Below, piece by piece: positions 25,407-33,915 of a stretch of DNA of 64,000 bases. Position 1 is the first letter of the stretch, and every line of letters begins with the position of its first letter. A program made the position numbers and the translations under genes. The stretch spans positions 1 to 64,000 of the forward strand of contig JANXNI010000052.1 in assembly GCA_025354165.1 (NCBI GenBank), given 5' to 3'. Under the pieces are notes generated by a model. It was not told the origin of the DNA. It ran no database searches and saw only the letters and a program-made list of their open reading frames with translations. This DNA comes from Burkholderiales bacterium. Lineage in GTDB: Bacteria; Pseudomonadota; Gammaproteobacteria; Burkholderiales; Casimicrobiaceae.

Positions 25407-27392
25407 TCATTCAGCCGCCGGAACCGATGACGAAGCCGCAAGCGTCGCGGCTTTCCGCGCTCGACGATACCTCGGATCAAGTGCACCCAGCAAACCGCCA
25501 AACGCCATGATCACACAGCCCAACCAGATCCAGTTGACGAGCGGTTTGTAGTGCACCCGCACAGTCCATGGACCATTGCTAAGCTCCTCGCCCAGCGATA
25601 CATAAACGTCACGCTTCAGGCTGCGATCAATCGCGGCTTCGGTCATCGGCGTCGCGCGCTGCGACACATACGAGCGACGTTCAGGGGACAGGGTTTGAAT
25701 GACTACACCGTCTTTGATGAGTTCAAAGCGGCCCTGTTTTGCGTTGTAATTCGGGCCCGCCAAATCGGTCACACCCAAAAATTTCACTTCGTAGCCCGCG
25801 ATGGGTTTCGACGCGCCCACCGCGAGCGCAACGTCAAATTCCTGCTCAAACGCCTTTACCGCAGTCACCCCCAGGATGAATGCGACCACGCCCAAATGCG
25901 CCACCTGCATGCCGTGATAAGCGATGGGGATTTGTTTCCACTTTGACGCGGTGCTGGCCATGCCCGACGCGTGACGCAAGCGGTCACGATAGCCGTTCAC
26001 GATGCCACATGCGAGCCACGCAGCGAACGCAAAACCCAAGCACGCTAACGGCGAAAATCGCGGAGCCAAAGTGGCGCAAAGCACAAACGCAAGCAGCGCA
26101 ATGATGGCGGGCACGAGCATGCGTTGCAGCACCAGCTTGCCCACATCATCCTTCCATCTTGCCAGCGGCCCAACGCCCATCAGGAAGACTAACGGCAGCA
26201 TGAGCGGCACAAACACAATCTCAAAATAGGGCGGCCCGACGCTGACCTTTCCCATTGCGAACGCATCCGCGAACAACGGATAAAGTGTGCCGAGCAATAC
26301 CGCACCGGCCGCCACCACGAGCAACAAATTGTTGCCGAGCAAAAACGATTCGCGCGACAGCAAGCCGAAGCGTCCGCCGTCATTGACCTTCGGCGCGCGA
26401 AACGCATAGAGGGTCAATGAGCCGCCAATGATCGCGACAAGAAACGCCAGGATAAAGACCCCACGTTTCGGGTCAGTCGCAAACGCATGCACGCTCGTAA
26501 GCACTCCCGAGCGCACGAGAAAAGTCCCCAGCAGTGACAACGAAAACGCCGTGATTGCAAGCAATACGGTCCACGCCTTGAAGGCGCCGCGCTTCTCGGT
26601 CACTGCGAGTGAATGAATGAGCGCCGTACCAACCAACCACGGCATGAACGACGCGTTCTCCACCGGATCCCAGAACCACCAGCCGCCCCAGCCCAATTCG
26701 TAATACGCCCAGAAGCTGCCGAGCGCGATGCCGCAGGTGAGAAAGATCCATGCCGCAATCGTCCACGGGCGGCTCCAGCGCGCCCAGGTTGAATCCAGCC
26801 GTCCGCCCCACAACGCAGCTATCGCAAAAGCAAACACCACCGACATGCCGACATAGCCCATGTACAACAGTGGTGGATGAAAAATCATGCCGGGGTCTTG
26901 CAACAAGGGGTTCAAGTCACTGCCTTCCGGCGCGGCGGGGATCAATCGCTCAAACGGGTTTGACGTGAGCAGCGTGAACGCCAAAAAAACGGCAGTGATC
27001 GCCGCCAAAACAATCAGCACGCGCGTGATCAGAACATCCGGCAACTGCTTTGAGAAAACCGCGACCGCGGCGCTCCATCCCGTAAGCATCAACACCCACA
27101 GCAGCATCGAGCCCTCGTGCGAGCCCCACGTCGCGGAGATGCGATATTGCATCGGCAACAACGAGTTGGAATTGGTTGCGACGTTCAGCACACTGAAGTC
27201 ACCCTGCGTGAACGAAATCATCAGACAGATGAATGCGAACAGCACGAGACCGAAGAGGGCGAGCGTTGCGCTACGCGTGAACTCCGCCATCGCCACACCG
27301 CGCCGCAAATTGGCGGTGGTCGCCACGCCGACGCTAGCCAGCGACACAAAAAACGCAAGCACGAGAGCAAAGTGACCAAGTTCTGGAATCAT
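25407..27392 (-). CDS. ccmF: Haem lyase CcmF
   Basis: The 661-residue membrane protein has about 15 helices and the tryptophan-rich haem-binding signature GWGGWWFWDPVENASFMPWL (about residues 225-245), plus ATWGSHEGSMLLWVLML (about residue 90) with a conserved histidine. CcmF ligates haem to apocytochromes together with CcmH and CcmI. The ATG at 27392 gives the usual MIPELGHFALVLAF opening; the frame is open to 27485 through a repeat and those residues are not conserved. The neighbours ccmE and ccmG are absent on either side. Confidence 0.94.
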   Translation of the reverse strand: MIPELGHFALVLAFFVSLASVGVATTANLRRGVAMAEFTRSATLALFGLVLFAFICLMISFTQGDFSVLNVATNSNSLLPMQYRISATWGSHEGSMLLWVLMLTGWSAAVAVFSKQLPDVLITRVLIVLAAITAVFLAFTLLTSNPFERLIPAAPEGSDLNPLLQDPGMIFHPPLLYMGYVGMSVVFAFAIAALWGGRLDSTWARWSRPWTIAAWIFLTCGIALGSFWAYYELGWGGWWFWDPVENASFMPWLVGTALIHSLAVTEKRGAFKAWTVLLAITAFSLSLLGTFLVRSGVLTSVHAFATDPKRGVFILAFLVAIIGGSLTLYAFRAPKVNDGGRFGLLSRESFLLGNNLLLVVAAGAVLLGTLYPLFADAFAMGKVSVGPPYFEIVFVPLMLPLVFLMGVGPLARWKDDVGKLVLQRMLVPAIIALLAFVLCATLAPRFSPLACLGFAFAAWLACGIVNGYRDRLRHASGMASTASKWKQIPIAYHGMQVAHLGVVAFILGVTAVKAFEQEFDVALAVGASKPIAGYEVKFLGVTDLAGPNYNAKQGRFELIKDGVVIQTLSPERRSYVSQRATPMTEAAIDRSLKRDVYVSLGEELSNGPWTVRVHYKPLVNWIWLGCVIMAFGGLLGALDPRYRRARKAATLAASSSVPAAE

Positions 27393-27451
27393 GGGGAACC
27401 GAAAAGAGCGCTTACTGCGATGAAGTGATTTTAGGCTGTGGGCGCTTGGGC

Positions 27452-27525
27452 CTTGTAGGAGTGGCTTGACGCGACCCGCCTTCACTGCATATTCACGTTG
27501 GGTCGCGGCAAGCCGCTCCTACAAG
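27452..27525. repeat. REP-like inverted repeat doublet upstream of ccmF
   Basis: Arms at 27452-27477 and 27500-27525 are inverted 26-mers with 24 matches and a 22-base spacer. The core GTAGGAGCGGCTTGCCGCGA is the same as in the doublet at 1-54. It lies in the 161-bp divergent gap between ccmF and the DHA2 exporter, so it must be close to both promoters. Confidence 0.82.
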
Positions 27526-27553
27526 AACCGCCACTCCCGATAAACTCGAGGCC

Positions 27554-29056
27554 ATGAACGACAATGGCACCCTTCTGGCCTTGCAGACCCGATATGGCCA
27601 CCGTCACCGCTGGTACCTGCTACTGGCGGTGATGGTCGGCACGATGGCCTCGATCATGTCGTCGACCATCGTCAACGTGGCGATCCCGGACATGAGCCAT
27701 CATTTCGCGCTGGGGCAAGAGCGCGCTCAGTGGGTGAGTTCGGGGTTCATGGTGGCGATGACGGTGTCGATGCTGACCACACCTTGGCTGCTGATGCGCT
27801 ATGGATATCGAACCACCTATCTGGGCTGTATGTGGATGCTGATGATCGGTGGCGTCCTGGGCGGGCTGTCGAATCAATACGGACTGGTGCTGTCGGCGCG
27901 CGTCATGGAAGGACTCGCGGCCGGCGTCGTACAGCCGATTCCAGCGATCATTATTTTGCGGGCGTTTGAGCCCACCGAACAGGGTCGGGCCAGTGGTTTT
28001 TTCGGCATGGGCGTGGTGCTCGCCCCCGCTATCGGGCCGAGTATCGGCGGAGTGCTGGTTGACTTGTGGGGCTGGCGATCCATTTTTTTTATGGTGATAC
28101 CGTTTTGTCTGGTGTCGATGTGGATGGCGTACAAGTTTGTCCCCACCACTGCGCCAGGTGGTCTGACCGCTAATCGCGACGGCGCGCCGATTGACTGGCG
28201 CGGGCTGCTGCTGGCCAGCGTTGGCACCTTGTGTTTGCTCAACGGGCTGGTTGAGCTACATAGCGGCACGGTTGTCGTTGCGACGGCGCTGCTGTTAACG
28301 GCGTTCGCCGCGGTCATTGCTTTTGTCGCATGGGAGCGCCGTGTCGCCCGACAGCTTTTGCAGAAACTTGCTAAGGGCGCGACGCGCATCACTGCGCCGC
28401 TCATGAGCTTTGACCTGTTTCGCTATCGGCAGTTTGCAGTAGGCAGCATCGTTGCGTTCATTTACGGCACGGCGCTGTTTGGATCGACTTATCTGTTGCC
28501 TGTTTTTATGCAGCGTGGGCTCGGTTTGTCGGCGTCGTACGTGGGCACAATACTCCTGCCTGCGGGGTTAGTGTTGGCGGTGACCATCGCGGTGGTCGGC
28601 AGGCTCGCTGACCGGCAGCCGACGCATCGTCTGGTGAGCATTGGGCTGCTGCTGCTGGCATCTTCATTCGCGCTGATGGTGGCGGTGAACCTGGGTACGG
28701 CGCTGGTGTGGCTCGTGGTGTGGGCCATCGTCGGTCGCGTGGGGCTTGGTTTCATTCTCCCGTCGCTCAATATCGGATCGATGCGCGGTGTCGATACCGC
28801 GCTGATTCCGCAAGGCTCTAGCGTGATTAACTTCGTGCGAATGCTGGGGGGCGCAACCGGCGTGAGCTTGTGCGGCATCATGCTCGAATGGCGGCTCGCG
28901 GCGCATGGCGACTCGCTGACGACCGTTGCGACGAGCGCGGCACGACTCGATGCGTTTGATGATGTGTTCTTGATGCTGGCCGTCGTGTGCTCAGCGGCGA
29001 TTGTCGCGGCCTGGCAGTTGCGCGTACCGCCCGCTGCGACAGAAATTACCCGGTAA
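27554..29056 (+). CDS. DHA2-family MFS multidrug exporter
   Basis: A 500-residue MFS protein with 14 predicted membrane helices, as in EmrB/QacA drug:proton antiporters. Helix 1 contains IMSSTIVNVAIPDM, the family's D1-like motif (usually LDxTIVNVALP), and motif C appears as GVVLAPAIGPSIGGVLVD (about residues 152-169). No membrane-fusion partner is adjacent, so it probably acts alone in the inner membrane; the substrate is unknown. It ends directly against the convergent hydrolase gene with no spacer. Confidence 0.88.
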   Translation: MNDNGTLLALQTRYGHRHRWYLLLAVMVGTMASIMSSTIVNVAIPDMSHHFALGQERAQWVSSGFMVAMTVSMLTTPWLLMRYGYRTTYLGCMWMLMIGGVLGGLSNQYGLVLSARVMEGLAAGVVQPIPAIIILRAFEPTEQGRASGFFGMGVVLAPAIGPSIGGVLVDLWGWRSIFFMVIPFCLVSMWMAYKFVPTTAPGGLTANRDGAPIDWRGLLLASVGTLCLLNGLVELHSGTVVVATALLLTAFAAVIAFVAWERRVARQLLQKLAKGATRITAPLMSFDLFRYRQFAVGSIVAFIYGTALFGSTYLLPVFMQRGLGLSASYVGTILLPAGLVLAVTIAVVGRLADRQPTHRLVSIGLLLLASSFALMVAVNLGTALVWLVVWAIVGRVGLGFILPSLNIGSMRGVDTALIPQGSSVINFVRMLGGATGVSLCGIMLEWRLAAHGDSLTTVATSAARLDAFDDVFLMLAVVCSAAIVAAWQLRVPPAATEITR

Positions 29057-29866
29057 TCAACGATCCAGCGCGCGAATCACCGCATCCGCACAGGCCTGCG
29101 GCACTTCCATCGGGATCAAGTGACCGTGAGGCATGCGCTGAAACCTCCGGCCAAACAGGCGTTCGTTAGACGCCATGCCCGCCATGCGCAACTCGTTGGA
29201 ATGCTCGCCAGCGATGAAGCTCACGCGTACGTTCCGCTTTCGCAAGTGACGCACGGCTGCCAGCGCTTTGCGGTGCACGATGTTGGCGTAAATGTCGCGC
29301 TCGGTGTCGCGCGGGATGCGCAACTGAACGCCACCATTGTCCACGTCAACCAGTGCATGATCGATAAAGTCACTCAGAACGCCTGGTGCCCAGCGTTGAA
29401 CAAAGGCTTTACCGGCGAAGAATTCGTGAGCAGCGTTTCGTGAGGGCCAGGTGTCGCGGCGGCGTGCCGCGACGGGCGCAGGCCCGCCCTTGTACGCTAG
29501 CCCGGTCGCTTGCGCAAAGCTCAATACCGCCGATTGCCAGCCCGTAGGAATCGGGGACTCGATCAGCACGACCTGACTGATGCCCTCAGGGTGCTTTGCC
29601 GCCGCTTGCAACGCCAGATAACCTCCCATCGAGTGACCCACCAGCACGCGTTGCTGACGTGGCTCCTGGGACGAGGTTTGGATCGACGCAATCGCATGAT
29701 CCAGCATCAGCGGCCAACGCTGGCTGGCAGCGGAATCCGGCGCGGTTTCGAGGATCGTGGGTGCGTCTACGGTCGCATGCGCTGTGAGCGCAGCGAGAAA
29801 CTGCCGATACACGCCGGTCGGATAGCCATTGGCGTGCAGAAAGGTAATGTGAAGCGGGTGACGCAT
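29057..29866 (-). CDS. Alpha/beta hydrolase
   Basis: A 269-residue alpha/beta-hydrolase-fold protein. The oxyanion strand region is ITFLHANGYPTGVYR, the nucleophile elbow is VGHSMGGYLAL (about residue 99), the acid is likely in the region after FIAGEHS, and the catalytic histidine in MPHGHLIPMEVP near the end. The ATG at 29866 is preferred, since the longer frame (to 29905) begins inside the rplI terminator. The substrate is not evident. Confidence 0.85.
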   Translation of the reverse strand: MRHPLHITFLHANGYPTGVYRQFLAALTAHATVDAPTILETAPDSAASQRWPLMLDHAIASIQTSSQEPRQQRVLVGHSMGGYLALQAAAKHPEGISQVVLIESPIPTGWQSAVLSFAQATGLAYKGGPAPVAARRRDTWPSRNAAHEFFAGKAFVQRWAPGVLSDFIDHALVDVDNGGVQLRIPRDTERDIYANIVHRKALAAVRHLRKRNVRVSFIAGEHSNELRMAGMASNERLFGRRFQRMPHGHLIPMEVPQACADAVIRALDR

Positions 29867-29893
29867 ACTGCTATAGGTGAGGCTGAAAAAATA

Positions 29894-29925
29894 AAAACCC
29901 GCCAAAGTTGCCCGTGGCGGGTTTT
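29894..29925 (-). terminator. Intrinsic terminator after rplI
   Basis: AAAACCCGCCA (29894-29904) pairs with TGGCGGGTTTT (29915-29925), an 11-bp perfect stem with a 10-base loop and flanking A/T runs. It lies about 20 bases past the rplI stop and ends the rpsF-rpsR-rplI transcript. Confidence 0.9.
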
Positions 29926-29944
29926 GTCGTACTACCGGGAAAGA

Positions 29945-30397
29945 TTAATCTTTCTCGGCGATGATCACGACTTTGATCTCAGAGGTCACATCGGTGTGCA
30001 ACTGAAGCTTGACTGCTGACTCGCCGATGGCTTTGATCGGGCCGGTGGGCATTTGCACCATCGCCTTGGTGATCTCGTAGCCTTGAGCGCGCAGTGCTTC
30101 GGCGATATCGATGTTCGATACGGAGCCGAACAAACGACCGTCAACGCCGGCTTTCTGAGCCATTTTGAGTTCGACGCCATTGAGTTTTTCGCCCAGTGCA
30201 GCTTGCACGGCGAGTTTGTCATTAGCGGCTTTTTCTAGCTCGGCACGACGACCGGCGAGGTCGGCAATGTTCTTCTCGGTCGCGCGCTTGGCTTTGCCCT
30301 GCGGGATCAAAAAGTTGCGTGCGTAGCCGTCTTTGACTTTAACGATGTCGCCCAGGACGCCAACGTTAACGACTTTTTCCAGAAGGATGATTTGCAT
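29945..30397 (-). CDS. rplI: 50S ribosomal protein L9
   Basis: The 150-residue protein has the standard L9 opening [36 protein letters not shown], a central helix, and the C-terminal RNA-binding domain ending in [14 protein letters not shown]9 binds 23S rRNA at the base of the L1 stalk. The ATG at 30397 gives the canonical N-terminus; upstream in-frame sequence is not conserved. Third gene of rpsF-rpsR-rplI. Confidence 0.97.
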   Translation of the reverse strand: MQIILLEKVVNVGVLGDIVKVKDGYARNFLIPQGKAKRATEKNIADLAGRRAELEKAANDKLAVQAALGEKLNGVELKMAQKAGVDGRLFGSVSNIDIAEALRAQGYEITKAMVQMPTGPIKAIGESAVKLQLHTDVTSEIKVVIIAEKD

Positions 30398-30420
30398 TTT
30401 TAAGATTTCCTTCCTTGCGA

Positions 30421-30696
30421 CTATTCGTGCTGATCGCAATACGGCACGAGCGCCAGAAAGCGCGCGCGATTGATCGCGGTGGTGAGCTGGCGCTGGTAAC
30501 GGGCTTTGGTCCCGGTAACGCGGCCCGGCATGATCTTGCCGTTCTCTTGAATGAAGTCTTTCAGCGTATCGATGTCTTTGTAATCGATCTCTTTAACGCC
30601 TGCTGCGGTGAAGCGGCAGAATTTTTTGCGTTTGAAGAGGCTGGGTTGACGATCACGCTTTGGGCGTGCGCCGAATTTGGGTTTGCCGAATGCCAT
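30421..30696 (-). CDS. rpsR: 30S ribosomal protein S18
   Basis: A 91-residue basic protein with the S18 core [66 protein letters not shown]. The N-terminal 20 residues are an extension typical of betaproteobacterial S18. S18 binds S6 in the small-subunit platform. It follows rpsF with only a 21-bp gap; the priB gene that often lies between them is absent. Confidence 0.97.
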   Translation of the reverse strand: MAFGKPKFGARPKRDRQPSLFKRKKFCRFTAAGVKEIDYKDIDTLKDFIQENGKIMPGRVTGTKARYQRQLTTAINRARFLALVPYCDQHE

Positions 30697-30717
30697 ATTT
30701 GTGCTCCCTTATTCTGA

Positions 30718-31089
30718 CTACGCGGCCACAGGCGCGTCAGCACCTTCGGACATGTTGAGGTTCTTGGCTTTTTCGCCCGTCATCATCGGCGACGGAGCGA
30801 CTTCTGCGCCGTCTTTCTTGACGGTCAGGTGACGCAGCACGGCATCGTTGAATTTGAATGCGGTTTCGAGTTCAACCAGCGTATCGCGGTCGATTTCGAT
30901 GTTCATGCAAACGTAGTGCGCTTTGTAGATTTTGTTGATTGGGTAAGCCAGTTGACGGCGGCCCCAATCCTCTAAGCGATGAATCTTTCCGCCTTTGCCA
31001 GTGACGAGGGAGCGATAACGCTCAACCATCGTAGGCACTTGCTCGCTTTGGTCCGGATGGACGATAAAAACGATCTCGTAATGACGCAT
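30718..31089 (-). CDS. rpsF: 30S ribosomal protein S6
   Basis: A 123-residue S6: [43 protein letters not shown] and [18 protein letters not shown] are diagnostic. The C-terminal tail ([10 protein letters not shown]) is acidic and variable, as expected. It is the first gene of the operon; its promoter must lie in the 452-bp gap 31090-31541 shared with ssrA. That gap also holds the short palindromic element at 31396 and no visible gene. Confidence 0.97.
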   Translation of the reverse strand: MRHYEIVFIVHPDQSEQVPTMVERYRSLVTGKGGKIHRLEDWGRRQLAYPINKIYKAHYVCMNIEIDRDTLVELETAFKFNDAVLRHLTVKKDGAEVAPSPMMTGEKAKNLNMSEGADAPVAA

Positions 31090-31395
31090 GTCATTTCCTT
31101 TATGTGATCTGTGGACAGTGGATGGTTTTTGTCACCGTAACCGATGAAAAAACCGTTCAAACTGACCCCCGACGTTTGTTGTTTGCGCTTCGTTGTCGGT
31201 CCGATGAATGTTCATTGGGCCGGGCGCGAAGCGTACGTGTCGTGGAGCAGAGCCAGAGATTATAGCCCGTGCAGTAGACGCTGTATATGTTCGGGAAGGC
31301 AACCCGATGATCGTCTAGCGATTGGCATTAGTAACTTTTCTGCCAAACGTCCATTTTATAAGGGTTAAACGCCTGAATTAATAAAAGTCGAGATA

Positions 31396-31447
31396 CAGCT
31401 TTTTGTCACTATAGGCCCTGATCAAAGGCGATTTCAGACAAAAGCTG
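31396..31447. repeat. 52-bp deletion derivative of the 116-bp palindromic element
   Basis: Outer ends are CAGCTTTTTGTC (31396-31407) and GACAAAAGCTG (31437-31447). The inverse of its right arm (CAGCTTTTGTCTGAAATCGCC) matches the left arm of the copy at 61996 at 18 of 21 positions, so it is the same family with its interior lost. It is the only copy not beside a gene's 3' end, lying between the rpsF and ssrA promoters. Confidence 0.7.
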
Positions 31448-31476
31448 ATATATCGTCTTTTAACTTCGATTCTGCC

Positions 31477-31503
31477 TTGATAAATCGCACCAAGCCGTAA
31501 AAT
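31477..31503 (+). promoter_or_regulatory. Probable sigma-70 promoter of ssrA
   Basis: TTGATA (31477-31482) and TAAAAT (31498-31503) form a plausible -35/-10 pair with a 15-base spacer (16 if the -35 is read as CTTGAT). Transcription would begin near 31510, giving a leader of about 30 bases before the mature tmRNA 5' end at 31542. Confidence 0.5.
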
Positions 31504-31541
31504 AGTAAATACTGAACGCGACAAAGCATTCACCAGTTACC

Positions 31542-31932
31542 GGGCCCGACCTGGTTTCGACGGGAGTTCTGAGGTGCGCTTGGGGCATGTCGAGGGGTAG
31601 CTCCTCGTAAATCCGCTGCAACGCAATCTAATTGCAAACGATAGCTTCTACGGCGAAAGCCGTCTCGCAGCCTAATTAAACACTAGGTCACGAGTGTTGC
31701 AGCAGGGGACGTGGATCCTGCGCCGAGCCGGGCAACTGGTAGAGCAGCAACATCATTTTCCCACGGGTAGGATGCGCGAATGTCTGCGGCGCACATCCGA
31801 AATCTAGCGGGCTGGTTAGCTGCAAGGGTGTTCATGCTCGTGTGGCTGGCAAGATCAAATCACTGAACTAAACATGTAGTCCTGACCATTGATGACTTTC
31901 GGACGCGGGTTCAATTCCCGCCGGGTCCACCA
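31542..31932 (+). ncRNA. ssrA: Transfer-messenger RNA
   Basis: tmRNA rescues stalled ribosomes. The 5' end GGGCCCGACCTGGTTTCGACG pairs with the 3' acceptor GGGTCC before ACCA, and the 3' domain has the T-arm TTTCGGACGCGGGTTCAATT. This is a one-piece tmRNA of about 391 bases in standard order. The tag frame runs 31634-31672 with stop TAA at 31673, encoding ANDSFYGESRLAA, 13 residues rather than the usual 10 or so. Inside it, ACGGC-GAAA-GCCGT (31650-31663) forms a perfect hairpin with a GNRA loop, an unusual feature. Confidence 0.95.
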
Positions 31933-31938
31933 CTACCC

Positions 31939-31972
31939 AAAATCCCAACCTTTATCGGTCGGGATTTTTTTT
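31939..31972 (+). terminator. Intrinsic terminator of ssrA
   Basis: AATCCCAACC (31941-31950) pairs with GGTCGGGATT (31957-31966) with one mismatch and is followed by nine or more T. It begins 8 bases after the CCA end of tmRNA. Confidence 0.9.
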
Positions 31973-32512
31973 TGCCGATACATTGGTGTTGGCGCGGTTT
32001 CGGTCGTTGCCACGCAAACGTCAGTCTGCGCAACGACCTTCGCCCTCGGGCCAAATCCTGACTCGATTAGCGTCCGCTGCCCGGTATCGTGCATGCGGTA
32101 TTTCCGTCACGCCGGGGTTTGCTACCGGCGGTGCGTGTACTGATTGATTTTTTTGTGACCGAATTCTCCACGCAGAGCCCGGCAACAACCCACCACCTGA
32201 GCACTGAAATTCAAAGCACTTGCCGGTAGGGCTTGGAATCTTTCGATGTTGCTTTTGGCGCCTCGATTTTGCCTTGTGTGCGCGCCCGCGCCGCCGTGGA
32301 CCCATCAGCCCCAAACGCGCCTTTTTAACAGATGAAACATGACCAACAGTGCCAAGCAACAAGTCGTCGAGTTGTTGAAGAGCATCGAATCTGGCGCTTC
32401 ACCGCCGTTCGGCTCGTTGCATTGAACGCCATTTTCCATTTGGACAACACTGCGTGCCGTCCCATCGCTGACGGGATGCAACGTAGCGAACTCAGACGCG
32501 GCGAAGTCGTAC
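31973..32512. other. 540-bp gap with no intact gene; possible SnoaL-like remnant
   Basis: No complete gene is visible here. A 29-codon frame on the plus strand (32339-32428, MTNSAKQQVVELLKSIESG...) resembles the start of small NTF2/SnoaL-like proteins but stops after SLH, and no continuation is clear in other frames. It may mark the junction between the conserved ssrA region and the accessory block that follows. The remnant call is weak. Confidence 0.3.
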
Positions 32513-33910
32513 TCAAGCTTGTACGCGGCGCCTGCGTCGGGCCCATAGGCCGATCACAACGACGATCAGCAGCACTGCGGCGACCATCGCCGCCCGGGCC
32601 AACAGCACCAGATTCGAGGACGCGCCGCCGCTCCGCAGCATGGCGACCTGCCCCGCCGTCACCTGCGCGTTCGGGTTGCCATAGCGCTGCGTCAGGTATG
32701 AGCCCAGCGTCGCGATCTGCCGGTCGGATAAGTCTTTAGCGAAACCCGGCATCAGGATGTCGGGGTGACGATGCAGGCCTTCCAGCATCACCATCACGAG
32801 GTTGTTCGTGTTCACCCGCCCCAGTGCGGTGTTGTTGAACAGCGAAGGCAGGCCGCCATCGAAGCTGCCCTGTCCCTGCGCCTGATGACAGGTGGCGCAA
32901 TGGGCGTCGAAGAGTTGCGGCCCGGTCATCTCGTTCAAATCTTTCGGCAAAGCCACGCCACGGATGCTCGCAAGATCGTCGCCCGCCGCCCCCCACGAAA
33001 ACACCGGCCGCGTATCGGCCGCATCGCGCAGCGGCGGCACGCTGTGAAGGTAAGTCGCCATCGCGCGAAGATCGCTCTCGTCAAGATGACGGAGGCTGGC
33101 ATCAATGGCCTCGGCCATCGGTCCGGCGGCCTGGCTCTTGCCAGCGGCATGGCCGTCACGCAGGTAACCGACCAGCTCGGTCACGCTCCAGCCGCCAACA
33201 CCACTGTTCGCATCCGAGGTGATGTTGGGCGCGTGCCAGACCCCGACATCGCCGCCGCCCAGCGCGCGCGCGCCGTCCTCGGCCATCAGCAAGTTGCGCG
33301 GCGTGTGGCAGGTGCTGCAGTGCGCGAGACCGTTGACGAGATAGGCGCCCCGGTTCCATTCAGCACTTTGTTTCGGGTCGCTCTGGAAGGGCTTCGTGTC
33401 GAGGAACAGTGCGTTCCAGACGATCATCGACGCACGCACATTAAACGGAAACGGCAGTGCCGTTGGCGGCGGGGACGTGTCGACAGGCTTCACCACCTGC
33501 ATGAAGTACGCGTACAGCGCAGCCGTGTCGTCGTCGGTGACCTTGCTGTACGACGTATAGGGCATCGCAGGATACAAATGCGCACCATCGGCACGAACGC
33601 CGCGCCGCAAAGCGTCGCTGAACTGCGCCAGCGAGTAGTTGCCGATGCCGTGAGTTTTCGAGGGCGTGATGTTGGTGGCCACGATCGGCCCCAGCGGGGT
33701 TGGCAGCAGAAGGCCACCGGCAAACGTCTGGCCCTTTGGCGCGGTGTGACAGGCGACGCAATCGCCAGCCTTCGCCAGGTACTCGCCGCGCTGCACGAGC
33801 GCGGCATCGGGCATGTCCGCAGCGGCATTCGCGCCAACGGCGACAAGCAGCAACAGCAACGCCGCACTAACGGTGGCAATCCGCGGCACTGAGAGCAGGA
33901 TGCGTCGCAT
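32513..33910 (-). CDS. Triheme cytochrome c subunit of a membrane flavoprotein dehydrogenase
   Basis: A 465-residue protein with a signal peptide (MRRILLSVPRIATVSAALLLLLVAVGANA), three class I cytochrome c domains each with CxxCH (CVACH at residues 51-55, then CSTCH, then CATCH), and a C-terminal membrane anchor (AAMVAAVLLIVVVIGLWARRRRR). This is the architecture of the cytochrome subunit of gluconate, fructose and sorbitol dehydrogenases, which passes electrons to ubiquinone. It lies 5 bases downstream of the GMC subunit gene. The ATG at 33910 fits the signal peptide; a longer frame overlaps the GMC gene. Confidence 0.9.
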   Translation of the reverse strand: MRRILLSVPRIATVSAALLLLLVAVGANAAADMPDAALVQRGEYLAKAGDCVACHTAPKGQTFAGGLLLPTPLGPIVATNITPSKTHGIGNYSLAQFSDALRRGVRADGAHLYPAMPYTSYSKVTDDDTAALYAYFMQVVKPVDTSPPPTALPFPFNVRASMIVWNALFLDTKPFQSDPKQSAEWNRGAYLVNGLAHCSTCHTPRNLLMAEDGARALGGGDVGVWHAPNITSDANSGVGGWSVTELVGYLRDGHAAGKSQAAGPMAEAIDASLRHLDESDLRAMATYLHSVPPLRDAADTRPVFSWGAAGDDLASIRGVALPKDLNEMTGPQLFDAHCATCHQAQGQGSFDGGLPSLFNNTALGRVNTNNLVMVMLEGLHRHPDILMPGFAKDLSDRQIATLGSYLTQRYGNPNAQVTAGQVAMLRSGGASSNLVLLARAAMVAAVLLIVVVIGLWARRRRRVQA

Positions 33911-33915
33911 GATCG

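Noticed and set aside
25288-25410. Upstream start for CcmH overlapping the ccmF stop
   Set aside because: The extension would translate a REP-like inverted repeat, and a normal signal peptide begins at the ATG at 25287.
31542-31932. Two-piece (permuted) tmRNA
   Set aside because: The 5' acceptor half precedes the tag frame and the 3' CCA half follows in standard order, so it is one-piece.
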